A stretch of 64,000 bases of DNA, from the NCBI RefSeq assembly GCF_004359375.1, contig NZ_CP034726.1, positions 1,550,001 to 1,614,000 of the forward strand, in the 5' to 3' direction. This document shows positions 53,963 to 63,400 of the stretch, in pieces. Origin of the DNA: Acetilactobacillus jinshanensis (GTDB lineage Bacteria; Bacillota; Bacilli; Lactobacillales; Lactobacillaceae). Made by a program: the position numbers and the translations under genes. Positions within the stretch are counted from its first letter, which is position 1, and every line of letters begins with the position of its first letter. A model generated the notes under the pieces. That model worked only from the letters and a program-made list of their open reading frames with translations, ran no database searches and was not told the DNA's origin.

Positions 53963-55276
53963 TTATTCTAATGAATCCCAAGGCTTCAAAGCAATTGGCG
54001 CTTTCTTGTCGATTGCTCGCTGAGCCTTTGGTAAGTATTCTTTACGAACGACCATTTCGTAAACGTACTTGTTCATCCAGTCGTCACTCATGACAAAGTA
54101 ACCTTTGAAGCCGTTCTTGGTGCCCCAGCTGTTCTGGACTTTCCAGCGCTTTGGTTTGCCATCAACCAAATCAACTCCAGTTAACGTCATGGCGTGGGAA
54201 ACACAAGCTTCATGATAGGCTAAACGATCAGCTTTGCTCATGTCTAAGTCAACATTGAACAACTGACCACGACGGTAAAGGTCGCTGTCTAAGTAACCGG
54301 ATTTACGGTTACTCTGCTGAACGACATCGTTACCGAACCATACCGGTTCACCAGCTTTTAACTGCTTAATGGCAGCTTGCTTTAAGTACTTCATCGGCAT
54401 GTTAAGGTATTCAATCTTTTTACCACCGACAACGTTATCCTGGCTAGGCTGACTGTACTTTTCACCCATCTTCTTATCAGGTGAATTAGTGGCTACGACG
54501 AAGTCATCAAGGTCAATGTCAGCATACTTCTTGTAGAATTTCTTCGGTGTTAAACCCTTGTCTAAATGATACTTCTTCTTATCATCACGGTATTCAAAAT
54601 CGAACTTCTTCGGTGGAACTCCACATGAAACGGCCGTCATCCGGTAAACTTCACTTAACATCTTTTTACGAGCGTCCAGGATTTCTTTATCGGTAGCGCC
54701 ACCTTTAACCAAGCGACGTAACTGCATAGCATCCCGACGTAACTTTAAGCCTAAGACCATGTCAAAATCCATGGTGTTATTGGTGACTTTAGTTTCAGGA
54801 AATACTGATTGCGGAACGACACCGTACTTCTGAACTAAGGCAACGGCCATGTCCCATTGACCACCATCGTCATCGGGCATGCCTAAGTAATAGTTAACGG
54901 TTCGGTCCTTGGTTGAACGGCCAGCTAATGCGATCATGTGATCGTAGAACATATTAGCCTTTTCAATCTTATCCCAGAAGAATAAGTAGTTCTGTGATAA
55001 CTGGAAATCTTTAACACCGATCTTCTTAGCAACGTGCTGCTTTAAGACGTTTAATAGGGCAAACATCCAGCAACGGCCACTCATTTTCTGGTTTGAGACC
55101 TTACCAGTTTTAACTTCGACGTTAAATACTGGCTGCATGCGGGTCTTAGCCTTTGGATCACGGGCAACGTTGTTAATACCGTTATCTTGAATTGCTCTGG
55201 CGATAACATCACGTTCAGGCTGCTTTTGATAGCTAGCTTTTAACTGTTCGATATCCTTTTTATTCAATTCACTCAT
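53963..55276 (-). CDS. pepC: Aminopeptidase C-type cysteine peptidase, copy 2
   Basis: A 437-residue C1B (bleomycin hydrolase) peptidase. The active site is NQKMSGRCWMFALLN (Gln and Cys about residues 65-71), HAMTLTGVDL (His near 360) and VQNSWG (Asn near 382). It forms hexamers in the cytosol and trims peptides taken up by oligopeptide transport. The end, KPWDSLE, is slightly longer than the paralogue's. Start at 55276 follows AGAGGTG. Second gene of a pair, 17 bases behind copy 1. Confidence 0.93.
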   Translation of the reverse strand: MSELNKKDIEQLKASYQKQPERDVIARAIQDNGINNVARDPKAKTRMQPVFNVEVKTGKVSNQKMSGRCWMFALLNVLKQHVAKKIGVKDFQLSQNYLFFWDKIEKANMFYDHMIALAGRSTKDRTVNYYLGMPDDDGGQWDMAVALVQKYGVVPQSVFPETKVTNNTMDFDMVLGLKLRRDAMQLRRLVKGGATDKEILDARKKMLSEVYRMTAVSCGVPPKKFDFEYRDDKKKYHLDKGLTPKKFYKKYADIDLDDFVVATNSPDKKMGEKYSQPSQDNVVGGKKIEYLNMPMKYLKQAAIKQLKAGEPVWFGNDVVQQSNRKSGYLDSDLYRRGQLFNVDLDMSKADRLAYHEACVSHAMTLTGVDLVDGKPKRWKVQNSWGTKNGFKGYFVMSDDWMNKYVYEMVVRKEYLPKAQRAIDKKAPIALKPWDSLE

Positions 55277-55293
55277 TATTAGCACCTCTTATT

Positions 55294-56625
55294 TTATTCC
55301 CAAGGCTTTAATTCGATTGGCTTCATGTGTAACATCTTTTGCTGATCTTTGGTCAGGTACTTCTTGTTAACGATGACTTCGTAAACGTACTTGTTCATCC
55401 AGCCATCATTCATAACGAAGTAACCACTTTCACCGACTTTGGAACCCCAGCTGTTTTCAACTTTCCAGGTCTTCGGTTTGCCGTCGACCAGGTCAACACC
55501 GGTTAAGGTCATGGCGTGTGAATCCATGGCGTCTTTATAAACGAAACGTTCACGCTTGGTCATATCAAGGTCCACGTTGAATAACTTACCACGCTGGTAT
55601 AACTGGTCATCCAAGTAACCTTTCTTGGTGGCTTCCTGCTGCATGACGTCGTTACCAAACCAGACGCCCCAGCCGTCTTTCATCTGTTTGATGGCGGCTT
55701 TCTTTAAGGCGCTCATCGGTAAGTTAAGGAAGTGAATATCTTTTCCACCTTCGACGTTATCGCCGCTCTTCTGGCGGTAAAGCTGGTTCATCTTCTTGTC
55801 AGGATAATTACCAACGGGAACGTAATCATCTAAATGAACGCCCTTAAAGTACTTGTGATAGAAGTCTAACGGGGTTAAGCCCTTTACCAAATGGTAATTA
55901 GCGTCCTTATCTTTATTATTCTTACGCTTCTTGTCATCACGGTATTCAAGATCAAACTTTTCGGGTGGCACACCTAATGATTCGGAAACCATGCGGTAGA
56001 CCTGATCCATCATCTTAGTCTTGGTGGACTTTAATTCAGCAGTCTTGCCCTTTTGAACCAAGTGACGAAGGATTACGGCATCCCGACGTAACTTCAGACC
56101 TAAGACCATTGCGAAGTCGTCGGTGTTATTGGCGACACTAGTTCGTGGAAAAGCACTGGCCGGCATTAAGCCATACTTTTCAATTAACGAAACGGCCATG
56201 TCCCATTCACCACCATCGTCATCTGGGTAGCGTAGGTAGCCATCAAGGGCACGATCATAAGTTGATTTCTTAGCCGTCTCGATAACGTGATCATAGAAGA
56301 CGTTAGCTCGTTCAATTTTATCCCAGAAGAATAAGTAGTTACTGGAAAGTTCAAAGTCCTTGACGTGATACTTCTTGCTGAAGTAATGACGTAAGAAGTT
56401 TAAAGTTGCGAACATCCAGCAGAGACCAGCATGTTTCTGATTGGTGATCGTTTTGGTGTCTAGATCGACCGAGAAAACCCGGTTTAAATGAGCACGAACT
56501 TTGGGATTTCGGGCAACGTTATTAATCCCGTTTTCTTGAACGGCTCGTGAAACTACGCCGGCTTCAGGTTGCCGTTTCAAGTTATCGTTCATTTGTTCTA
56601 ACTCTTTTTTCGTTATCTTGTGCAT
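55294..56625 (-). CDS. pepC: Aminopeptidase C-type cysteine peptidase, copy 1
   Basis: A 443-residue paralogue. Active site NQKHAGLCWMFATLN, SHAMTLTGVDL and VENSWG. Arg before the catalytic Cys is replaced by Leu (GLCW versus GRCW), which may shift specificity, as between PepC and PepE/PepG endopeptidases. It has a Lys-rich insert (KRKNNKDKDANYHL) near residue 250. Start at 56625 lies 8 bases after GGAGG. First gene of the pair. Confidence 0.92.
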   Translation of the reverse strand: MHKITKKELEQMNDNLKRQPEAGVVSRAVQENGINNVARNPKVRAHLNRVFSVDLDTKTITNQKHAGLCWMFATLNFLRHYFSKKYHVKDFELSSNYLFFWDKIERANVFYDHVIETAKKSTYDRALDGYLRYPDDDGGEWDMAVSLIEKYGLMPASAFPRTSVANNTDDFAMVLGLKLRRDAVILRHLVQKGKTAELKSTKTKMMDQVYRMVSESLGVPPEKFDLEYRDDKKRKNNKDKDANYHLVKGLTPLDFYHKYFKGVHLDDYVPVGNYPDKKMNQLYRQKSGDNVEGGKDIHFLNLPMSALKKAAIKQMKDGWGVWFGNDVMQQEATKKGYLDDQLYQRGKLFNVDLDMTKRERFVYKDAMDSHAMTLTGVDLVDGKPKTWKVENSWGSKVGESGYFVMNDGWMNKYVYEVIVNKKYLTKDQQKMLHMKPIELKPWE

Positions 56626-56756
56626 AAGCATAACCTCCATTCAGAAGTTTTAAGTAATCAGTTAATCCACTGCTAATCCTAAGAACGTTCAACAGGATCG
56701 GCAATGGTTAGGATGTAGATCCAATATGTTAAAAGTTTAACATGAATCAAATTGCC

Positions 56757-56805
56757 AAAAAGCACCTCATGAACACATCTGATCATGTTCATAAGATGCT
56801 TTTTC
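56757..56805 (-). terminator. Terminator of the YjeM-type permease operon
   Basis: AAAAAGCATCTTATGAACATG/CATGTGTTCATGAGGTGC-like long imperfect stem with T5. Confidence 0.7.
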
Positions 56806-56833
56806 AGCATGAATTAAAATTTTAGAAATCCAA

Positions 56834-58384
56834 TTAATTTATTCCTTTATGTTCATTTGCGTAATAAGCTTCGTTATCCGCAATCATTCGTTTAGCACGA
56901 TGACGAATTCCGTAATGGTACATCAGAATTGAGATGATAGCGAACAGAATTGGACCTGCAACCGTCCAGAAAGCGGTTGAAATCTGGCCCTGCATCAGTG
57001 GTGTAATCACATTAAAGATTACGGCAATGGACATGGAAATTAGTAAAATGGCAACCACTGTGTATACTGATTTCATCGTGTGGAAGAAGACAATCGGGCG
57101 ATCAAGATCCGTACGCTTCTTGAAGTAAACGAATGCGATGGCAACGAAGAAGTATGGAACGATCGAACCAACGTTACCCATATCAACGATAATCTGGTAG
57201 AACTGTTGACCATTCTTACCAGTTAATGATACTAAGGCTAAGGCAACGACAATGATTCCACATTCAATCCACATGGCGCCAGCTGGCATGTCATGCTTGT
57301 TGAACTGAGCGACCTTCTTTGGCCACAAGTCCTTTGAAGAACCGGCGATCAAACCTTTGACTGGTGAGTAAATCAAAACGGTCAAAAGACTGATCAATGG
57401 AATCAGGGAACCTAATGCCAAGACACGGACTAAGAAACGACCGACCATGGCACTAACAGCTGGTGAAACGCCTAAGGCTTTAGCTCCAGCATCACCTAAA
57501 TAACTGAACATGATGAATCCATTGTTATAAAGGGTAATGCCAGGAGTTCCCATAACTTGTTTCCAGTTAGTACCGAAACCACAAAGTAGCATCCCTAAGA
57601 CATAGAATGATGACATAATTCCGGCGACCCACATCATAGCTTTTGGATAGTCCTTACGCGGGTGCTTTAATTTATCTAAGAAACCACTTGAGGATTCCAT
57701 ACCACCATATGCGAACATAGCGTATACGATGAACGAAATAATGGCGATCGGTGACTGGAATTGCGGATTCGGTGACTTAATAAACGAAGACACGCCGTGA
57801 ATTGGCTGTTTTGGTGCAAAACCATTCTTGGCCCAGATAATCACGGACGCAATTACAAAGATTCCAATCATTGCCATTGACAGGATCCCACCGATGTAGG
57901 AAACCAAGGCAACCTTATGGAACCCTTTAGTAGCAAAGTAGGTCGTCAAGATAATGATAACGATCCCCATTAAAGCTTCAACTTCGTTACTATCAAAAGG
58001 CCCTAACGTCCATGATTCAGACGTATCCTTACCAAAGAGTAATCCGGAAAGGTTAACACCAAATCCAGACGCATTTTGAAGTAAGTTGATCATCCATAGA
58101 CCAATCCAGATAAACGTTCCGATGAAGGCCCATTTTTCACCAACGGAATTCAATAGCCAACTGTAAAACCCACCATGGTCTTCCTTTAATGATCCACTAT
58201 ATTCACCGAAGATCATTGCTAACGGGAACAGGAAGATAGCGGCAGTTAAAATATACCAGATAATACTGGCGTAACTCATTTGGTTATAGCCGGTAACAAT
58301 GTTACTAAAACCGAATTCGGTTGAAATAACAATTAGGACCAGACCAAACCAGGAAATTTTCTTTTCACTTTTTTCGTTATTCAT
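56834..58384 (-). CDS. APC-superfamily permease, YjeM-like
   Basis: A 516-residue, 12-helix carrier in the glutamate/GABA antiporter group. ISTEFGFSNIVTGYNQM is the helix 1 substrate region. EDHGGFYSWLLNSVGEKWAFIGTF, YGGMESSSGFLDK and SPLKGLI-like stretches follow E. coli YjeM closely. Cargo of YjeM is not established. Second gene behind a 122-residue protein and a short leader ORF. Confidence 0.85.
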   Translation of the reverse strand: MNNEKSEKKISWFGLVLIVISTEFGFSNIVTGYNQMSYASIIWYILTAAIFLFPLAMIFGEYSGSLKEDHGGFYSWLLNSVGEKWAFIGTFIWIGLWMINLLQNASGFGVNLSGLLFGKDTSESWTLGPFDSNEVEALMGIVIIILTTYFATKGFHKVALVSYIGGILSMAMIGIFVIASVIIWAKNGFAPKQPIHGVSSFIKSPNPQFQSPIAIISFIVYAMFAYGGMESSSGFLDKLKHPRKDYPKAMMWVAGIMSSFYVLGMLLCGFGTNWKQVMGTPGITLYNNGFIMFSYLGDAGAKALGVSPAVSAMVGRFLVRVLALGSLIPLISLLTVLIYSPVKGLIAGSSKDLWPKKVAQFNKHDMPAGAMWIECGIIVVALALVSLTGKNGQQFYQIIVDMGNVGSIVPYFFVAIAFVYFKKRTDLDRPIVFFHTMKSVYTVVAILLISMSIAVIFNVITPLMQGQISTAFWTVAGPILFAIISILMYHYGIRHRAKRMIADNEAYYANEHKGIN

Positions 58385-58399
58385 ATGTCAAATTCCCCT

Positions 58400-58768
58400 T
58401 TAAAAGATCCCTAAAAACTTTTTTCGTGGAAGCGGCAACTTCTGTTTAGCAGCGTCTTGATCATCAGATAACTGGTCTAAATGAGCTTTCATTGTCAGAT
58501 AGTCAGCCTTGTCAATAATTTTATGACGACTGACTAAATCAGCAGCCTTTAAATTATAAGGATGCTGCTGATTCTGATAAGTATGCTGACTTGCAGCAAC
58601 TACCGGACGCAACTTAATAGCTTTTGACATATTGCCCAAAGTAACGCCGATCGTAGCTGTAGCTAGATCAACCGCATGTTGTGGGTCATTTGTTTTTGAA
58701 TTTGCGAGTTGCAAATCCTTATTCAAATATTCAGTTAAGTACTGCAACTTATGGTGTAACTTAGCCAT
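58400..58768 (-). CDS. Hypothetical helical protein upstream of YjeM-type permease
   Basis: A 122-residue soluble, probably all-helical protein, Gln/Lys/Leu-rich (LHHKLQYLTEYLNKDLQLANSK...). Not recognised; I see no enzyme motif. It is 15 bases before the permease and directly behind the leader terminator, so part of the same operon. Confidence 0.62.
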   Translation of the reverse strand: MAKLHHKLQYLTEYLNKDLQLANSKTNDPQHAVDLATATIGVTLGNMSKAIKLRPVVAASQHTYQNQQHPYNLKAADLVSRHKIIDKADYLTMKAHLDQLSDDQDAAKQKLPLPRKKFLGIF

Positions 58769-58810
58769 CTATCATTCATCTCCATCATTTGCATTTTCAC
58801 CCAAAAGTTA

Positions 58811-58842
58811 AAAAAGCCGCGCGGATAACGACCCGTGCGGCT
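58811..58842 (-). terminator. Terminator inside the YjeM operon leader
   Basis: AGCCGC/GCGGCT outer stem with CGGG/TCCG inside, then T6 on the minus strand. It stands before the first gene, which suggests attenuation rather than a 3' end. Confidence 0.75.
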
Positions 58843-58923
58843 CCGCTCTTGACTTCAAATTTTAAGGTTCGACGTTTACACAGATCATAAATTTTAGTTA
58901 TTCATAAGATATCAGATCGTTGT

Positions 58924-58959
58924 CTAATTTTCGTGAACTTTCAAATTTACGACATGCAT
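58924..58959 (-). CDS. Possible leader peptide, 11 residues
   Basis: MHVVNLKVHEN, with AGAGGG 7-8 bases upstream and a near-consensus promoter. Two His and three Val. Much shorter than the other leaders, with no clear alternative hairpins, so this is a weaker case. Confidence 0.42.
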   Translation of the reverse strand: MHVVNLKVHEN

Positions 58960-58988
58960 AAATGTTTCCCTCTAATCCATCAAGTAAT

Positions 58989-59018
58989 AGTATAAGCAAT
59001 CGCTTAATTCTCTGTCAA
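58989..59018 (-). promoter_or_regulatory. Promoter of the YjeM operon
   Basis: TTGACA (59018-59013), 18-base spacer, TATACT (58994-58989). Confidence 0.75.
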
Positions 59019-59077
59019 GATATTAAAATTAGTTTGATTTTAATTATCATCAATTGTTTCGCATCAGGTGAACTTAA

Positions 59078-59680
59078 TTAATAACTAAGGGCGTTAATAT
59101 TATGACGATCCTTATTAGTAGTACCCCAAGCTAACGTCTTAACAACACCCAAGACCTTGTTCTTAGGAACGAAGCCCCAGTAACGACTGTCGTTAGAGAT
59201 ACTACGGTGATCACCTAATACGAAGTAATGACCGGCAGGGACCTTGATTGAATCATGATCCTTTGGCCAGTGAGCTGATAACTGTTTTAAGTTCCAGCCA
59301 CCGTTGTTTTGATAACCGGTGATTCCAGTGCCGTCGTTACGTTGTAAATGATCGATAAATCCCTGGTGAATTGCTTTACCGTTAACATAAATATGACCAC
59401 TCTTATATGACACGGTGTCACCAGGCATTCCGATAACACGCTTGACGTAATAATCTTTCTTAGCGGTTGCCTGTGGATCTTCACCATGGGCGTTAAAGAC
59501 GATGACACTCAAATGATGAACGTGGGCCATGCGCCAGACCATTACTCGTTCATTATTTTCCAGGTTCGGTTGCATCGAATCACCATCGACTCGAACCATC
59601 GTAAAGACAAACATTTCGATTACTAAGTACAGAACGATGGCAATCAAAATGGGTACGATATATTCTTTAATGAATTTCAT
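59078..59680 (-). CDS. lepB: Signal peptidase I
   Basis: A 200-residue membrane peptidase with one N-terminal helix (residues 8-28). Catalytic Ser35 is in VDGDSMQPNL and Lys80 in YYVKRVIGMPGD; the GDHRSISNDSRYWG box lies near residue 160. It removes signal peptides from exported proteins such as the GH25 lysozyme here. Single gene. Confidence 0.94.
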   Translation of the reverse strand: MKFIKEYIVPILIAIVLYLVIEMFVFTMVRVDGDSMQPNLENNERVMVWRMAHVHHLSVIVFNAHGEDPQATAKKDYYVKRVIGMPGDTVSYKSGHIYVNGKAIHQGFIDHLQRNDGTGITGYQNNGGWNLKQLSAHWPKDHDSIKVPAGHYFVLGDHRSISNDSRYWGFVPKNKVLGVVKTLAWGTTNKDRHNINALSY

Positions 59681-59751
59681 CTATTGAATCTCCTTGTATT
59701 TCAGCATGATTAACTACATTTTACACCTTTTAGATATAATTCACGTAAAAA

Positions 59752-59784
59752 TAAAAGAGGATCCCGAACTGATGGGATCCTCTT
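59752..59784 (-). terminator. Terminator of mnmG
   Basis: AAGAGGATCCC/GGGATCCTCTT stem with TTTATTTTT on the minus strand. Confidence 0.85.
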
Positions 59785-59807
59785 CAATCAATTAGTTAAA
59801 TTTTAGT

Positions 59808-61772
59808 TTACTTTTGTTTCTTCTGCTTCTTAGCAGCCTGACGTTTCTTATATTCTTCTACGTAGACCGTTAAGACAGCAATATCGGACGGGTTAACACC
59901 ACTGATTCGGGTAGCCTGAGCGATACTTTCCGGCTGGATCTTTTCTAATTTCTGACGAGCTTCAGTCGCAATTTCACTAATGGCATCGTAATCAATGTCC
60001 TTAGGAATCTTTTTAGCTTCTAAGCGGTGTAAACGTTCAACACTCTGTTTTTCTTTAGCAATGTAACCGGCGTACTTGGTCTCAATTTCGACTTCTTCGA
60101 TGACGTGACGACCAAGTGGTTTCGGTGGATCCGGAATGAAGTGCAACAATGCGTTATACGTTACATATGGGCGACGTAAGAAGATCGATGCCTTAACACC
60201 ATCCTTCAAAGCGTTGTCTCCATGTTCTTCAACGAACTTGTTGACTTCCGGACCTGGTTTAACACGGGTGTTGTTCAGACGTTTAATTTCGCCTTCAATA
60301 GCGTGTTTCTTATCAAGCATCTTCTGGTAACGGGCATCAGAAATTAAGCCAACCTTATGGCCAATGCCAGTTAAACGTAAGTCAGCATTATCGTGACGGA
60401 GTAATAGACGATATTCGGCACGGCTGGTCAATAATCGGTAAGGTTCGTTGGTACCCTTAGTGACCAAATCATCAACTAGGACACCAATGTAAGCCTGATC
60501 ACGCTTTAAGATCATCGGCGGACGACCTTCAGCATGCAAACCAGCGTTGATTCCAGCATAGATTCCTTGACCAGCGGCTTCTTCGTAACCTGACGTTCCG
60601 TTGGTCTGACCGGCAGTAAATAATCCAGAAATCTTCTTGGTTTCAAAATTCAGTTTCAACTGGTATGGATCAACGACATCGTATTCAATGGCGTAACCAG
60701 GACGCATCATCTGAGCGTGGTGTAAACCTTTAATCGAGTGAAGCATCTGCTGCTGGATTTCTTCTGGCATCGAAGTCGATAATTCATCAACGTAGTATTC
60801 GTCGGTGTCACGGCCTTCAGGTTCCAAGAAGATCTGGTGATGGGTCTTGTCAGCAAAACGAACCACTTTATCTTCAATTGACGGACAGTAACGAGGACCG
60901 ACACCCTGAATAATCCCATTGTACATTGGGGCACGATCCAAGTTCTTTCGGATGATGGCGTGAGTCTTTGGATTAGTGTAAGTCAACCAGCAAGATAACT
61001 GATCCTTGACCGGAATGTAATCACTGTCAGGTGTCATAAAGCTGAAGTGATGCGGGACTGGATCACCAGGCTGTTCCTTCATCTGATCGAAGTCGATACT
61101 GTTTTTAACAACTCGCGGTGGGGTACCGGTCTTAAAGCGCTTCAGCTTGAAGTGGTACTTGTGCTTTAAGTTTTCAAATAACTTAATTGAAGGTAACGAA
61201 TTGTTGGGACCTGAAGAGTACTGTAATTCACCAATGATAATTTGGCCACGGGCGGCGGTTCCGGCACAGATAACCACGGCTTTGGCACCGTATTTAGCAC
61301 CGGTGTTAGTAATAACACCTCTACATACACCGTCTTTAACGATGATGTCATCAACGATTGCCTGACGTAACGTTAGGTTCTTGGTTCGTTCAATGGTCTT
61401 CTTCATCTGCATGTGATAAGCATGCTTATCGGCTTGAGCTCGTAATGCACGAACGGCAGGTCCTTTACCGGTGTTTAACATCCGCATCTGAACGTAGGTC
61501 TTATCAATATTACGACCCATTTCACCACCAAGGGCATCGACTTCACGAACGACAACCCCTTTGGCAGGACCACCGACTGACGGATTACAAGGCATGAATG
61601 CGACCATGTCTAAATTAATGGTCAATAAAATAGTTTTGTTACCCATTCGGGCAGCAGCTAATGCGGCTTCACAGCCGGCATGACCAGCACCGACAACGAT
61701 AACGTCGTAGTTCCCGGCGTCATATAACTTCTTAATGGGCCGAATTATGGCTCGATTATCTTTTTCATCCAT
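59808..61772 (-). CDS. mnmG: tRNA uridine 5-carboxymethylaminomethyl modification enzyme MnmG
   Basis: A 654-residue FAD enzyme that, with MnmE, modifies U34 of several tRNAs. FAD loop is [19 protein letters not shown] (residues 25-43); the CNPSVGG segment near 62 holds a conserved Cys. The C-terminal half binds MnmE and tRNA. N-terminus is about 18 residues longer than in E. coli. GGAGG ribosome site. It follows mnmE with a parS variant in the 45-base gap. Confidence 0.96.
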   Translation of the reverse strand: MDEKDNRAIIRPIKKLYDAGNYDVIVVGAGHAGCEAALAAARMGNKTILLTINLDMVAFMPCNPSVGGPAKGVVVREVDALGGEMGRNIDKTYVQMRMLNTGKGPAVRALRAQADKHAYHMQMKKTIERTKNLTLRQAIVDDIIVKDGVCRGVITNTGAKYGAKAVVICAGTAARGQIIIGELQYSSGPNNSLPSIKLFENLKHKYHFKLKRFKTGTPPRVVKNSIDFDQMKEQPGDPVPHHFSFMTPDSDYIPVKDQLSCWLTYTNPKTHAIIRKNLDRAPMYNGIIQGVGPRYCPSIEDKVVRFADKTHHQIFLEPEGRDTDEYYVDELSTSMPEEIQQQMLHSIKGLHHAQMMRPGYAIEYDVVDPYQLKLNFETKKISGLFTAGQTNGTSGYEEAAGQGIYAGINAGLHAEGRPPMILKRDQAYIGVLVDDLVTKGTNEPYRLLTSRAEYRLLLRHDNADLRLTGIGHKVGLISDARYQKMLDKKHAIEGEIKRLNNTRVKPGPEVNKFVEEHGDNALKDGVKASIFLRRPYVTYNALLHFIPDPPKPLGRHVIEEVEIETKYAGYIAKEKQSVERLHRLEAKKIPKDIDYDAISEIATEARQKLEKIQPESIAQATRISGVNPSDIAVLTVYVEEYKKRQAAKKQKKQK

Positions 61773-61798
61773 TAACGTTTTGCCTCCATTTACTCGAT

Positions 61799-61814
61799 TG
61801 TTTCATGTGAAACA
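61799..61814. other. parS-like site (one mismatch)
   Basis: TGTTTCATGTGAAACA; central CACGTG is CATGTG. Located between mnmE and mnmG, near the expected origin. Confidence 0.8.
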
Positions 61815-61817
61815 AAA

Positions 61818-63236
61818 TTATTTACCAACACAGAATTGGCTGAACAATTGATCTAATAATTCACCATTATAGGTATCACCGGTGATTTCACCGAGGAACG
61901 TCCAGCATCGTTTCAAATCAATCTGAACTAAATCAACGGGCATCCCGGCTTTGACACCCTTTAAGACATCATTCAAAGCACCGTTAGCTTTACGGAGTAA
62001 GCTAACTTGACGGGCATTAGTTACCATGACGTCGTTTTGGGTACTTTGGATTCCCTGCTTAAAGAACAGGTTAGCGATCTTCTTTTCCAAAGCGTCGGTT
62101 CCGTTCAGCTTAATGGCGGCCGTCGAGATCACATTGTCTTTGCCAACAACTTTCTTGATGGAATCGACTTCAATCTTGGTTGGTAAATCAGTCTTGTTCA
62201 AAATCACGATTCGTTTTGATTTAGAAGTCATCTTAAGTAACTTTTTATCTTCAGCCGTCAAAGCTTCACTAGCGTTTAATACTAACAGGACTAAATCAGC
62301 CTGCTTAATAGCCTTTTCAGAACGCTTAACCCCGATTCGTTCGATCTGGTTTTTAGCGTTACGAATTCCGGCAGTATCGATTAACTTTAGCGGAACTCCG
62401 CGCACATTAACGTATTCTTCTAACGAATCACGGGTCGTCCCTGGGATGTTAGTAACAATCGCTTTCTTCTGGTGTAACAATCGGTTCAAAATACTGGATT
62501 TACCAACGTTCGGTCGACCAACAATCGCGGTTGCCAAGCCATTACGTAGGATCGTTCCGGTCTTAGCGGTGTCCAATAAGTATCGAATGGATTTGCGAAC
62601 CGCTAGTGCCCGTTTCTTAATGATCTTGGTGGTCATGACTTCGGCTTCGTCATATTCCGGATAGTCAATGTTAACTTCGACGTTGGCTAACGTCTTTAAG
62701 ATCTGGTGACGAAGGTTCTTGACCATTCTGGACAGCTTACCGTTCAACTGGTTCTGGGCGGCTTTATTGGATTGGTTAGTCTTAGCTTCAATGATATCCA
62801 TGACGGCTTCGGACTGCGATAAATCAATTCGGCCGTTTAGGAAAGCCCGTTCGGTGAATTCACCGGGCTTAGCCATTCGAGCACCGTTACTTAATACGAT
62901 CTGTAAGATACGGTTTGTAACCAGTAAGCCACCATGACAATTAATTTCCACGATGTCTTCACGGGTGTAGGTCTTAGGTGAACGCATAATAGACACCATG
63001 ACTTCGTCGACTTCTTCGTTATGCTGCTGAGGGTCAACGATGTGTCCATAATTAATGGTATCGGTTGGAACTTTGTCCAAATTCTTGCCACGGTAAATCT
63101 TATCAATGATCTTGAAGGCATCCTTACCACTGATTCGAACGATCGAGATACCACCTTCACCAGGCGGGGTCGAAATTGCGGCAATGGTGTCAAAATCCTG
63201 GGTGGTTAAAGGCTGCATCTTTTTCTGTTTAGCCAC
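61818..63236 (-). CDS. mnmE: tRNA modification GTPase MnmE
   Basis: A 472-residue GTPase, partner of MnmG. N-terminal folate-binding domain residues 1-120, helical domain, and G domain near 220-380: G1 [10 protein letters not shown]2/G3 PGTTRD and DTAG, G4 NKTD. It ends in CVGK, the C-x-G-K motif with the functional Cys. The GTG at 63236 follows AAAGGAGTG by 7 bases and begins [16 protein letters not shown]; the longer upstream frame has no ribosome site. Confidence 0.95.
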   Translation of the reverse strand: MAKQKKMQPLTTQDFDTIAAISTPPGEGGISIVRISGKDAFKIIDKIYRGKNLDKVPTDTINYGHIVDPQQHNEEVDEVMVSIMRSPKTYTREDIVEINCHGGLLVTNRILQIVLSNGARMAKPGEFTERAFLNGRIDLSQSEAVMDIIEAKTNQSNKAAQNQLNGKLSRMVKNLRHQILKTLANVEVNIDYPEYDEAEVMTTKIIKKRALAVRKSIRYLLDTAKTGTILRNGLATAIVGRPNVGKSSILNRLLHQKKAIVTNIPGTTRDSLEEYVNVRGVPLKLIDTAGIRNAKNQIERIGVKRSEKAIKQADLVLLVLNASEALTAEDKKLLKMTSKSKRIVILNKTDLPTKIEVDSIKKVVGKDNVISTAAIKLNGTDALEKKIANLFFKQGIQSTQNDVMVTNARQVSLLRKANGALNDVLKGVKAGMPVDLVQIDLKRCWTFLGEITGDTYNGELLDQLFSQFCVGK

Positions 63237-63252
63237 ATAAATCACTCCTTTA

Positions 63253-63306
63253 AAAAGAAAAAGCACTTTACCACGGACTAATTACGGAACGCGGATAAAG
63301 CACTTT
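63253..63306 (-). terminator. Probable terminator between jag and mnmE
   Basis: Long imperfect stem pairing AGTGCTTTATCCGCG with TAAAGTGCT-type arms (several G-U pairs), then TTTTTC on the minus strand. Confidence 0.5.
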
Positions 63307-63400
63307 CACTACTTCATCTATATTTAAATAAATTTCAATTCAATTTAACTATTTATACTGTAGATTGATTAAATTGGTTTGTCAATTTGACAAATTAAGA

